Assembly: GCA_003024985.2 (NCBI GenBank)
Contig: PXIH01S0023532.1
DNA: 10,070 nt
DNA from: Euperipatoides rowelli
Taxonomy: Eukaryota > Onychophora > Udeonychophora > Euonychophora > Peripatopsidae
Direction: 5' to 3' (one strand)
The position numbers were made by a program, and so were the translations under genes. Numbering within the stretch: position 1 is the stretch's first letter; every line of letters starts with the position of its first letter. The notes beneath the pieces were generated by a model. That model was not told the origin of the DNA. It saw nothing but the letters and a program-made list of their open reading frames with translations, and made no database searches. Positions 1 to 7,608 of this stretch are shown in pieces.

Positions 1-49
1 AATTTAAATACCAAACTGGCCCTCGCAGCAAAAAGTTTGGACGCCTCTG
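1..49. mobile_element. Right end of a hAT-type DNA transposon (partial)
   Basis: Read on the minus strand from 49, the sequence starts CAGAGGCGTCCAAACTTTTT and goes on to GAGGGCCA. This is the layout of many hAT terminal inverted repeats (CAG-G--GTCCAAACTTTTT...GAGGGCC). The next eight bases, gtgtagac (50-57), fit the 8 bp hAT target duplication pattern with T at position 2 and A at position 7. The matching left end lies outside the window, so the duplication cannot be confirmed here. The hAT assignment rests on recognition of the terminus only, since no transposase is visible. Confidence 0.55.
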
Positions 50-497
50 GTGTAGACAATGAAAATAGACTTTTTCATTTTTGGGGGTGGGGTGGAGGTG
101 GGGAATTATCCTGAAGTTTTTAGCATACTTCACAACATGACACAAACTTGAAATTTGGCATGTGTGTAAGTTCTATAGTGTAGACAATGAAAATAGACTT
201 GTTCATTTTTGGGGTTGGGAATGACCCTGAAGTTTTTAGCATACTTCTTAACATGACACAAACATGTAATTTGGCATGTGGGTAGGTTCCATAGACAATC
301 CAAATGGACTTTTTCATTTTTGAGGTTGGGGGTTGAGAATGAATTTGAAGTTTATAGAATACTCCCCAGCATGCAACAAACTTAAAATTTGGCTATGGGG
401 GATGGGGGAGGGGTAAATGACCTTTAATTGTTTAGCATACTTCCCAACATGATACAAACTTACATTTTAAAATATGAATAGGTTCCAAGGTGTAGAC
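50..497. repeat. Degenerate tandem repeat, about four units
   Basis: Four related units are recognisable from the phrase agcatactt-c-aacatga and its variants near 122, 238, 356 and 434. The block start gtgtagacaatg recurs at 50 and 178, with a weaker version (atagacaat) near 291. Spacing is irregular, between about 80 and 128 bp, because of G-rich insertions and deletions. The short open frame on the minus strand here is a product of the repeat and is not a gene. Two different hAT ends lie at the two borders of this block. Confidence 0.8.
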
Positions 498-1340
498 CAG
501 TGTTTCTCAACCAGGGTTCCGCGAAACCCTAGTGTTCCGCCGCACTTCATTAAATGTTGTCATGGGGGAGCTCATATCAAAATATTTTAAAATTCTGTCC
601 AAAGATGGCAGAGAATTTTGAAAAATTAAATAATAATTGAATGTTATAGGCTAATCCTAAACCACATTTTTAGCAAAAAACATATTTTCATTTAGTTCAC
701 CTATTTGTCACCCGAGGGAGCTCATTTCAAAATATTTTTCGATTCTATCCAAAGATGGCAGAGCCTTTTCAAAAATTAAAAAATAAATGAAGGGGTGAGA
801 ATGATATAATCCAAAGCCACACTTTTAGCAAAAATGATATTTTGAATTAGTTCACCTATTTGTCACCTGGGGAAGCACATATCAAAATATTTTAAAATTC
901 TGTCCAAAGATGGCAGAGCATTTTGAAAAATTAAATAATAATTGAATGGGTGAGAATGATATAATCCAAAGCCACACTTTTAGCAAAAATATATTTTTAT
1001 TTAGTTCACCTATTTGTCACCTGGGGGAGCTCATTACAAAATATTTTACGATTCTGTCCAAAGATGGCAGAGCATTTTGAAAAATTTAAAAAATAATTCA
1101 AGGGGTGAGAATGATATAATCCAAAGCCACATTTTTAGCAAAAATATATTTTCATTTAGTTCACCTATTTGTCACCTGGGGGAGCTCATATTAAAATAGT
1201 TTAAGATTCTGTCCAAAGATGGCTGAGCATTTTAAAAAATTAAAAAAATAATTGAAGGGTTGAGAATGATATAATCTAAAGCCACGCTTTTAGCAAAATT
1301 GATATTTTGAATTAGTTGAACTATTTATCACCTGGGGGAG
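498..1340. mobile_element. Left end and subterminal region of a second hAT-type element (partial)
   Basis: The segment begins CAGTGTTTCTCAACC, followed by a GGTTCCGCG/AACCCT hairpin. This is a well-known type of terminus in hAT (Charlie/ZBED-like) transposons. It is preceded by the octamer gtgtagac (490-497), a plausible 8 bp target site. Its subterminal region is the 154 bp tandem array listed separately. I found no matching right end (a GTTGAGAAACACTG-like end) and no transposase. The element is therefore truncated, diverged beyond recognition, or a non-autonomous copy whose right end was lost. The right limit given is simply the end of the array. Confidence 0.6.
570..1340. repeat. Five-copy minisatellite, unit about 150-156 bp
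   Basis: The phrase gggggagctcat recurs with its last G before 'ctcat' at about 570, 720, 875, 1029, 1184 and 1340, giving units of 150, 155, 154, 155 and 156 bp. Each unit carries a conserved ccaaagatggc core, an AT-rich stretch, 'gagaatgatataatcc-aagccac', 'tttagcaaaa' and 'ttagttcacctatttgtcacc'. The array lies directly inside the hAT left end, as is common for transposon subterminal arrays. Units are diverged by point changes, so the array is not recent. Open frames across it are not coding. Confidence 0.85.
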
Positions 1341-1452
1341 CTTAATTGTTATAATACATTATACATGACAGATTTTGAATACATAAGTGATTCCAATATC
1401 AATACTGCATGAAAAAAACATTTGTGATACATAGAAAAAATACAGAAACTTT

Positions 1453-1534
1453 TGGTGGCTTCTGGGTTCGAACCCGCAACCAACTTGGCCGTTGGAGTGC
1501 CAAGAGGTCGACATTTCCACTCGACTAGCACCAC
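1453..1534 (-). mobile_element. tRNA-like SINE head or tRNA pseudogene
   Basis: On the minus strand there is a perfect RNA polymerase III A box, TAGTCGAGTGG (plus 1517-1527), and a perfect B box, GGTTCGAACC (plus 1465-1474), 42 bp apart, which is normal spacing. Between them is a degenerate anticodon arm with the loop CTCCAAC (it would read CCA). The acceptor stem pairs poorly (GTGG-GC against GCCACC) and the T stem has mismatches, so this is not a functional tRNA. A T-run follows on the minus strand near plus 1435-1440. A SINE head and a dead tRNA copy are both possible. I could not find a SINE tail or a target duplication. Confidence 0.6.
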
Positions 1535-2082
1535 AGGTTTAGAAAATGGTTTTATCAAAAACAAGGATATGATATTAGTTGGCCACAAGGGATAGGAGAT
1601 CATTTTATTTTTTATCATCTTGAATGCTTTGACCTGTGATTAGTGAAACGACCTTTATTATATACATTTATACGATTTTTCTTCCTTCCTCGTACAATGA
1701 TGCTTAGGCGATTCTGCACAAACTGGAAGTCAGATTACCAGACAAGTCCAAGTTACTAAATCCAATTCTTCGTCAATTACAGTGAAATAGAGATGTGTCT
1801 GAAATCGCGTCGCAGCTTCTTTGTCACTGATCCTGCTCTGTCACAGTCACTAGTCATGATCCATTCCTGTTAATAACATTTACAAAATCACACTTAATTT
1901 ATTTGATTACTTTTAATTTCCACTTTTATTTTTTATAAATGTCAATTTTTTCATTGATAATTTAAAATTTATTTGCTTCAGAAAAGTAATGTGAAGCTCA
2001 TATTACTTTACAGTAAAAATGCATTACTACTACGTCAAGCTTGTCAAGCTTTCAAATTGTGAACGTGATTGGAAACAGCATG
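1535..2082. other. No gene seen
   Basis: This is AT-rich sequence with frequent stops in all frames. I recognise no domain, RNA gene or transposon end here. Short GTCACTG/TCACAG motifs near 1825-1850 are too simple to interpret. Confidence 0.6.
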
Positions 2083-2269
2083 GTCAGATTTCGTTATCTG
2101 CCCTCCAATGTAATTACATTTAATATATTTTCTTTACAGTCCTAATCTTACGATAATCCTGAACCTTAGGATAATCAAGAGGTGAAGTAATCTTTTGTGT
2201 GCAGGGCCAATCTAGATAATTTCATCTTACTACCAACAGCCATATTGGGGGCAGATAACGGAATCTGAC
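2083..2269. repeat. Short palindromic (MITE-like) element
   Basis: The arm gtcagatttcgttatctg.. (2083-2109) is the inverted counterpart of 2244-2269. They match over about 26 bases with one substitution and one extra base, around a core of about 134 bp. The flanks aaacagcat (left) and aaatagcac (right) agree at seven of nine positions and could be an old target duplication. No coding capacity is seen. Such short arms with an AT-rich core fit a MITE, but the superfamily cannot be assigned. Confidence 0.5.
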
Positions 2270-2939
2270 AAATAGCACAACGATAGTAGCAACTTTAATG
2301 ATGGCAGCATTATTTTTTTAAAAACTACTGTAGTTGCAGTGTGGCAGCGGTGATTGTTTTGTTAACGTTATTGACATTGCATTCTTAGTGCAGTTGGTAT
2401 AAGACTGTTCTTGTGATTGCCATTAAACATGAATTGGCTCTGATATTGCACACACGACCTATTTTATAATAGCAACAAAATATTGATAGAGTTTGCTACC
2501 ATACTATAACTGATTATTGAAACTGTCAGTTATTGTTTTTGCAGTGAAGTCATAAGTTATATTTGTTTACTGATCTACTTTAAAATTATATTCTTACTCT
2601 CATCATTTAATAATAATAATTTATAATACCGCATGTTTTTTTAAATATTCAAATTTTTTATTATATTTTATTTCTAGCTTAGGCTACTTTTAAACTCATT
2701 TTAAATCTGAATCATTGTTACCTATCCTGCCTTAATGACAAAATAAAGATATGTATTTTTTTTACTTTTGTCACTACCTGTGATTGTGTCACTGTTAATT
2801 GTCACTGGTATATGTCAGGAGCAGTCACTGCTGCCACTTATACACAAATACCACAGTTAAGCCAATCTCTACAGTGAAACCTGAAAGTACAGAAACCAAA
2901 AAATTCCTCGGTATGTACTACCACGGAAAGAAAATTCCT
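2270..2939. other. No gene seen
   Basis: This is AT-rich sequence with homopolymer runs and a short ATA/TAA microsatellite near 2610-2625. An open frame beginning near 2799 has no recognisable domain, runs into the tRNA-like segment and is not supported as a gene. Confidence 0.6.
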
Positions 2940-3012
2940 TACTTTCCACACTGTGGCTGCCCAGAGATTGAACCCATGACCTCCTTCTATGCCTCCTTCT
3001 ATGCACTAACTC
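2940..3012 (-). repeat. Possible tRNA-derived SINE fragment
   Basis: On the minus strand the phrase GGGTTCAATCTCTGGGCAGCC contains a B-box-like GGTTCAATCT (plus about 2967-2976). About 30 bp upstream on that strand is a TTAGTGCATAGAAGG stretch that only loosely resembles an A box. A 12 bp direct duplication (cctccttctatg twice, plus about 2980-3003) lies between them. 'Gggttcaatcyctgggcagcc' wording is common in tRNA-derived SINEs, but no tail or target duplication was found. This is a weak call. Confidence 0.3.
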
Positions 3013-3784
3013 CAGCATCAACAGTCAAGACATCTGGAGAAGTAACAGTGATTTTAATTGCTTATTGATTGGTTTAATTCTTGCTGACTTTATTTTCTTA
3101 ATTAACTTAACAACACAAGAAATTTAAGTGAACTTTAACTAATTGGTTCAGGCTCTTCAACCAGCCAAACCTATTACCAGTTTTGTCCTAACATGAATTT
3201 TAAATTAATTTAATTATGCAAATTAACTTTTTAACCTGGAGTTGGCAACATATAGAACTTTACTATTAGACTCCGAATCTTGTCCTTTAGTTAATAAACA
3301 TCACAAAAAAACGTTTTGCTCCTGAAAATTCAACTTTTAACTTAAAAGATTTTTAAGAAGGTTTTAGAAAAAAAATTAAAGATGACCATGTGGACCGAAG
3401 ATGAAATTGATTATATAGCCAGAGCTATATATCATGGATTACATCTGTGATCTTCCTAATTCCACTGGCCAGAAGAGAAAATTGTGGTCACTTTGTGTTT
3501 GCCAAAAGACAAAGGTGATGAGACTTCCAGTCAGTAACTGAATATTCCTATGAATCAAAGGAAAATTTTGTACTAACCATTTTTCTGTCTATAAACAACT
3601 TCAATTTGTCAAGAGGCAGTATCCCACTCGATAGCATGCCAAGCTACTGCAGTCTATGGCATATACTACCGGGACAGTTTCGACACCTGGGGATGCTAAT
3701 ACCTCTCCATTTTATTTCAGGTGCCATGGGGTATTTTTTCTACAAACATGGGACTGCTAAATGTCATATAAAAAGAAAAACATC
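3013..3784. other. No gene seen
   Basis: No convincing coding region. A 22-codon open frame from an ATG at 3382 and an open frame over 3606-3926 have no recognisable homology. There is a perfect 8 bp hairpin (tatatagc/gctatata, 4-base loop) at about 3413-3432. A polypyrimidine-AG (ttttatttcag, ending at 3720) looks like a splice acceptor and lies just before the SAP-like fragment. Confidence 0.5.
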
Positions 3785-3883
3785 TACCAATCACTGGATC
3801 TTAAAAAGGAATGCCAGGAGCTATGAATACGCACCTAGAGGAACCATTCTCGAGAACTTCAGGAAACAATTCAAAATAAGTTG
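3785..3883 (+). pseudogene. Possible decayed SAP-domain fragment
   Basis: In the frame of position 3785 the sequence reads SLDLKKECQEL, stop, IRT, stop, RNHSRELQETI. The spacing L-x-LK--C--L-I-T--...EL-E-I resembles the helix-turn-helix pattern of the SAP DNA-binding motif (LK-L---G-...G-K-EL---L). Stops at 3824 and 3836 break it. Upstream is an acceptor-like ttttatttcag ending at 3720, and downstream is an AATAAA at 3950-3955, so this could be the dead last exon of an unknown gene. The match is short and was made by eye, so it is a weak call. The longer open frame over the same bases (3606-3926) reads a different protein with no recognised similarity. Confidence 0.22.
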
Positions 3884-3955
3884 TAGACCCAAGGAACAAA
3901 TGAAAGGCATCGATTATATCAAATGAGATAGAAGAATGTTAATTTTGTAAATAAA

Positions 3956-4342
3956 GGTCATTTCACCCTTCAGGGTAAAACATAATTTAAAAAACAACAA
4001 CTACAATTTGCTACCATTTCCAGCATCTTCAATCAAAATTACTACACAACATGTTAGGGTTAATAAATACTAGAAATATTTTTATACAAATTTACTGCAC
4101 CCTGTTCATTGACAATTGCAAAACAATGTCATCATCTGATTATTGTATAAATCACATAGAAACATTCTCCCTATTAAAACTAAATTTGTAACTTCTATGA
4201 AACTTAATTCCCCCTTCATTCTTGCTATCTTTGTTCTCCGTGGAACTCTGTCGCCTTATTCATCTAAATAATTTTCCATGTTTATATCTCTCCTCCCTGA
4301 AGATATTCCTGAGACGATCAGAACCTGTACCCGACTAGCATC
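3956..4342. other. No gene seen
   Basis: AT-rich sequence without open frames of note, RNA genes or recognised transposon ends, lying between the AATAAA at 3950 and the inverted-repeat element at 4343. Confidence 0.6.
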
Positions 4343-4597
4343 TAGATCTCAGACCTATCATTGTTATGCAGATCAGTTTTAATTCTATCTCCAAGCCGAT
4401 CTATGATTAGCTGTTATTTTATTTATTTAATTATTTATTGAAGCTTTAATATTTATGTTGAAGTTAAGGTCAGTGTGTAGTTAATGTTACAGATTCCTTA
4501 ATTTGCTTATTTTATTCCTGTTGGAGTAGGGTCAGTTTATGATTAAGATTAGTAGATCGTCTAATAGGCTGCATGACAATGATAGATTTGAGATCCA
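4343..4597. repeat. Inverted-repeat element (MITE-like), right arm interrupted
   Basis: Bases 4343-4371 (tagatctcagacctatcatt...) are inverted at 4569-4597 with 25 of 29 positions matching. Weaker inverted similarity continues inward, with cgatcta near 4397 against tagatcg near 4553. The right arm ends at the insertion site of the 288 bp MITE that follows (its target copy starts at 4594), so that MITE landed in this element. The outer ends and target duplication could not be fixed. The core is AT-rich and non-coding. Confidence 0.55.
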
Positions 4598-4601
4598 GAA
4601 A

Positions 4602-4889
4602 AATAGCGGATAAAAACTGTCCAATTTTACTGTGTTTTTAACATCTACCCATATATTTTCATCATTACGGGAAGGACTTGTGGAAGTTGTTTCAATTATC
4701 AAAATCAATAAAAAACGATTATTTCATTCTTTTGTCATCATAGGGTTCGGACATAGTAGGTTTAATACGTAATTGAGTCAAGGTTCAGGGTTATGCTAAG
4801 GTTAGGACTGTAAACAAAAAAAACAGGTTCCTATACATCTTGATCCTTTGACTAAAGACGACTTAGCTTTCTAGTTTTTATCCACTCGT
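4602..4889. mobile_element. MITE family A, copy 1
   Basis: The 288 bp element is flanked by tccagaaa (4594-4601) and tccagaac (4890-4897), an 8 bp target duplication with one change. The ends are inverted repeats: the right end read inward is ACGAGTGGATAAAAACT and the left is AATAGCGGATAAAAACT. The interior matches the second copy at 8967-9250 in direct orientation. Examples are tttttaacatct-, tttaatacgta, ggttcagggtt and aaggttaggactgt. It has no coding capacity, so it must move with a transposase encoded elsewhere. Confidence 0.85.
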
Positions 4890-5126
4890 TCCAGAACTTG
4901 CACCTAGCTGATGTGTGGAATTATGAAATTTGCATAAGAATTTATGAACCTTTTAAGTTTTCAAGGTATTATGAACTTTTCATACACATTTTATGAACAT
5001 TTTAAGTATCAAAATCTTATTTTTATGGGCACATTGATATATTAGCATGTTTGATGAAGTTGATGAAATCAATCCGATTCTCAAAATGTGCATGTAAAGT
5101 TTAAATGTGCATGCAAAGGTCACAAT

Positions 5127-5235
5127 TCCATGTTACTGTTAGGCCCTAATTAGCCCAGTCAAAATAGGTTTTCATCTAAGAATAATTCCAATAGTTTTGA
5201 AACTTGGCACACTTACTTAGTGATGAATTATACAA
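5127..5235. repeat. Left inverted-repeat arm of the gene-bearing unit
   Basis: It contains aataattccaatagttttg and aacttggc (to 5208), which reappear inverted at 8543-8575. The outer half (ttaggccctaattagccc) has weaker counterparts near 8911-8966. It is immediately preceded by two near-copies of aatgtgcatg-aaag (5085-5120). Confidence 0.6.
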
Positions 5236-5469
5236 AAGTCCTGATGAATCTGACATGAGCTCTAGCGGCAGTGACGTTAAACATATTGCTTTTTTCAGTT
5301 TTTCGGGTTTATTTCCGAAACTGTGGGTCCTAATAAAAATATAGTCATGTACAAAAATAAAGGTTATGAAATTTGCTACAAAATTGATCTATGAATTTAT
5401 TTTGTATCTGTAATAGTTATATAGTTTTTTGGTAGATTTATCAAACCTAAAACTAAATGTGTAGTTTGC

Positions 5470-5616
5470 ATGTTTCAGGATAGAAGGGAAAGCTTTGGTG
5501 AGGCCGTTCATTGCGTTCAATCCCTAGCCGACCTTAACAAACACAATAAACTGACTGATCGTCCCCTAAGTTGTCATGCCCTTCCCTCATTACACATTCT
5601 GGTCTGTCAGTGTTAA
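5470..5616 (+). CDS. Possible 5' exon or small ORF upstream of the nuclease-like pseudogene
   Basis: An ATG at 5470 opens a 48-codon frame starting MFQDRRESFGEAVHCVQSL and ending at TAA 5614-5616. The first part has balanced, protein-like composition, while the second half reads like noise. An acceptor-like catgtttcag ends at 5478. It lies inside the unit, about 200 bp before the first recognisable piece of the gene, in the same orientation. It may be a leftover upstream exon with a Cys-containing N-terminus, or chance. I do not recognise the sequence. This is a weak call. Confidence 0.2.
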   Translation: MFQDRRESFGEAVHCVQSLADLNKHNKLTDRPLSCHALPSLHILVCQC

Positions 5617-5818
5617 GTTTGAGTTTCTCTCCTGGGCATACCTCAGACGTATTATATTCATTCATATTCAATAGGTATTTGTTTATGAATCAGATGTTTA
5701 CCTGCATTTTAAATGAAAATAAGAAGTGTACTTATTATATTATTTATTTATTTATATTAGTTGTTTTTCTTTCGGTGTTTTTTAAATTTTTTTTTTAACC
5801 ACACGTTTTATTTGTGAA
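5617..5818. other. Intron-like AT-rich stretch before the first gene piece
   Basis: T-rich sequence (for example the T runs near 5765-5796) ends in tttgtgaag at 5819, directly before protein-like sequence starts. It could be the 3' part of an intron with a weak acceptor. The open frame reported across it is low-complexity, rich in Phe, Leu and Tyr, and is not a gene. Confidence 0.35.
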
Positions 5819-6065
5819 GAGATCCGTGAACCTTCTGGGATAGGTGTAACAGTGAGGCATAAAAATGGAATTGATTCTTTGTTAGCTGCTAGCCAGATGA
5901 GAAATGACAACAAGGGATCTCAAATTAGTCATCTTTCAACTTTAAAAGTACATACTTTGTGCCGATAAAAATTACACAGGAGCGGACACCATACAAGCTT
6001 ATCTGAAAAAACAGTGTGAGGAGCAAGTTGCAAGGCATTTGTGCTACAACAAAACCCCCATTTGA
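5819..6065 (+). pseudogene. N-terminal Cys/His segment of the nuclease-like gene
   Basis: The frame of 5819 reads EIREPSGIGVTVRHKNGIDS, then LLAASQMRND, and ends KVHTLCR before TAA at 5966-5968. A one-base shift then continues (from 5964) with KNYTGADTIQAYLKKQCEEQ up to TGA at 6063. The pattern 'R-K-G-D-l--AS--RND ... VH--CR--Y' is typical of the N-terminal region of this family, where H-x2-C probably forms half of a zinc site with an upstream CxxC that is not seen here. Continuity across the shift at about 5963 shows a single-base indel. The region that usually follows (a second Cys/His cluster) is missing or too diverged. Confidence 0.6.
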
Positions 6066-6180
6066 TCTGCCTAAGTGAGAAAGTACAAGAAAAACTTAAC
6101 TCAAATCAAATGGACCAACATCAAACCTTTGGATCCAATTGTTCAATATTATAACATTACTAAAAATTCTCATTCCCACA

Positions 6181-6773
6181 GAGCGGCCAGGTGATTGGAA
6201 TGGCCACCTGAACTGTGTCATGAATATGATTCCCTATTTCCATGCATCCAGACATTTCTCTTATGCCAAATTATGTCACCTATACTCACAGGACATAATA
6301 AAGCTACCCTCTGTGATGACTCCAGATGAATTCCACAACTTCATGCAAGAGAGCTACTTCACAATGTGGAGGACTGACTGATTTTGGACTGGGCTGTGGT
6401 CAAACCAGACAATTGAGAAAACCCTGAGGCATGGGAAGAAAAGTATGGGTGGCTTGACATGAGGTCAGGGAATCACAGACAGTGTGATAAGCAAATGGGT
6501 TCTAGGGATGACTGTTACCCATAAAATTTGCTCATCACTTGAAGAGTTCACTGGAATCCTGTTTTCTACTAGTGAACAGATGAAGATTTGGGGAAGGCAC
6601 ATAAAGTTAGAGACACTGCAGATATTGCTAAGCTCTCATGTTGGTTTCAGAGTCATCCTCCATTTCCTGTGACAAATGAAATAATAATGTCAATAGTGAG
6701 TGGAGTCATAGGTGATGATAAAGTCACAGGCTACAATGCTTATTCAGTAGGAATGCAAGCAATGACCAAATAG
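6181..6773 (+). pseudogene. Conserved middle region of the nuclease-like gene
   Basis: The frame of 6181 reads ERPGDWNGHLNCVMNMIPYF, HASRHFSYAKLCHLY and so on to a TGA at 6379-6381. It continues in the same frame with FWTGLWSNQTIEKTLRHGKK, a TGA at 6460 and ITDSVISKWVLGM to FSTSEQ. Near 6583 the frame changes. From 6588 it reads GKAHKVRDTADIAKLSCWF, HPPFP and IIMSIVSGVIGDDKV up to TAG at 6771. Phrases such as 'YFHASGH--YAK', 'sdl-IEq-LmRs-Kt-GGLTrG-g' and 'IvSGviGd-kVn' recur throughout this family, and their job is unknown. A polypyrimidine-AG (attctcattcccacag, ending at 6181) and a donor-like taa/gtgaga at 6075 suggest a lost or real short intron of about 107 bp just before this piece. Confidence 0.7.
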
Positions 6774-6778
6774 CGGGA

Positions 6779-6952
6779 CAGCATTTTTCAGGCATCAAAT
6801 TGTCACAAAATAATTGAGCTCTCCCTTTGGCAAGTATGTTGAATTCTGTTAATGTTCGAGGTGAAACTGTGGTGATCGAACCTTTGATGATATTCCAATG
6901 GATAAGCATACACAAGCAGACCGATGATGACCTAAATACATACATGATGTAT
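6779..6952 (+). pseudogene. Linker between middle region and nuclease core
   Basis: The frame of 6779 reads QHFSGIKLSQNN, a stop at 6815, then ALPLASMLNSVNVRGETVVI, EPLMIFQWISI and QTDDDL. The family order is kept: a short basic part, a 'V-gE-vvI-PlllFqRis' strand and an acidic stretch leading to YEL-PFP, here split by the 65 bp insertion that follows. The frame differs from the pieces on both sides. The open frame on the opposite strand (6724-6984) is a shadow. Confidence 0.6.
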
Positions 6953-7017
6953 ACAAATACAAATACAAATATGTCAGACAACAACAGACTATAGTCCAGC
7001 GAGGTTGTCCCTAGTAT
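6953..7017. other. 65 bp insertion or remnant intron inside the pseudogene
   Basis: Protein colinearity runs MMY (ending 6952) directly into ELTPFP (from 7018), leaving 65 extra bases bounded by 'tat' on both sides. The insert begins with tacaaa repeated three times and ends gttgtccctag-tat. If read as an intron, a GTATAC donor at 6949 and a CCTAG acceptor at 7014 give 66 bp, but splicing there leaves the flanking frames one base apart. Both a small insertion and a decayed minimal intron remain possible. Confidence 0.45.
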
Positions 7018-7608
7018 GAGTTGACTCCCTTTCCATTATTGTTGTTTGACAAAAATGGGATGCGGAAAACTAAAAAATCAGCCCTGTATGATGTCTTTGA
7101 AGTGTCAACTACAGAAATTGACTTCCCTGACTTTCATACTGTTGTTGATGGTGGCTTCTTGTTGCACAAGGTATTGTGGCACAAAGATTCAAAAATTTCA
7201 ACAATTTGCCATTCCTTCATCAAGTACCTACTCAAGCATTACTTGGGCAAAAGTTGTACTGTGGTATTTGATGGTTACTCCTCTTCCGAGTGCAGTACTA
7301 AGAGAGCTGAACAAAGCCAAAGATACAAGTTGAAGAAGTCAGTGAACATACATTTTAATGATGCAACAGTAATCACCATCAAACAGGTGGATTTTCTTTC
7401 CAATGACAAGAATAAGTCAAGGCTAAATCCCTTTCTTTCATTGGCATTTATAAACCAGGGAATAGAAGTTAGAGAAGCATCTGACCATGCTGATACATTA
7501 ATTATTAAAACTGCTGTAGAAAAATCCATGGAAAATGCCAATGTTGCAGTAATCAGTCTAGATGTTGATCTCATGGTTCTATTTATGGCTTTAACCCCAC
7601 CTGAATGA
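7018..7608 (+). pseudogene. FEN1/XPG-like (PIN-superfold) nuclease core, first part
   Basis: This is the longest intact stretch, about 195 codons from 7021, without a proper start because it is an internal part of the gene. It opens ELTPFPLLLFDKNGMRKTKK. Counting from 7021, acidic residues sit where FEN1/XPG nucleases bind their metal ions: D43 in TVVDGGFLLH, D84 in TVVFDGY, D155 and D158 in EASDHADTLI, and D181 and D183 in AVISLDVDLMVLF. A basic, Arg/Lys-rich stretch (KRAEQSQRYKLKKS, about 94-107) follows the VFDG motif, as it does in XPG N-terminal regions. The next metal-ligand motif, GGDTT, lies in the following piece. A TGA at 7606-7608 ends the frame in a place where relatives continue. 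Nuclease activity is inferred from the motif pattern. This copy cannot make the whole protein. Confidence 0.65.

Noticed and set aside
120-317. Open frame on the minus strand in the left tandem repeat
   Set aside because: It is made of repeat units (the peptide repeats itself) and has no recognisable domain.
1014-1199. Open frame inside the 154 bp array
   Set aside because: It spans repeat units and shows no protein-like features.
1349-1618. Minus-strand open frame
   Set aside because: It runs through the tRNA-like SINE head. The apparent peptide is a translation of a non-coding repeat.
2799-3068. Plus-strand open frame of 89 codons
   Set aside because: It overlaps a tRNA-like repeat segment, contains a 12 bp duplication and has no recognised homology.
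3382-3450. 22-codon open frame starting MTMWTEDEIDYIARAIYHGL
   Set aside because: It looks protein-like but is too short, stops at once and has no continuation in nearby frames that I recognise.
3606-3926. Plus-strand open frame of 106 codons
   Set aside because: It has no ATG at its beginning and no recognised domain. A different frame over part of it looks more protein-like (SAP-like), so this frame is probably chance.
5490-5530. B-box-like gttcaatcc at about 5515
   Set aside because: The nearest A-box-like stretch is too close (about 20 bp) and poor, so a tRNA-like unit is not supported.
5571-5798. Phe/Leu/Tyr-rich open frame
   Set aside because: It is a low-complexity translation of T-rich, probably intronic sequence. 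The apparent membrane segment is a composition effect.
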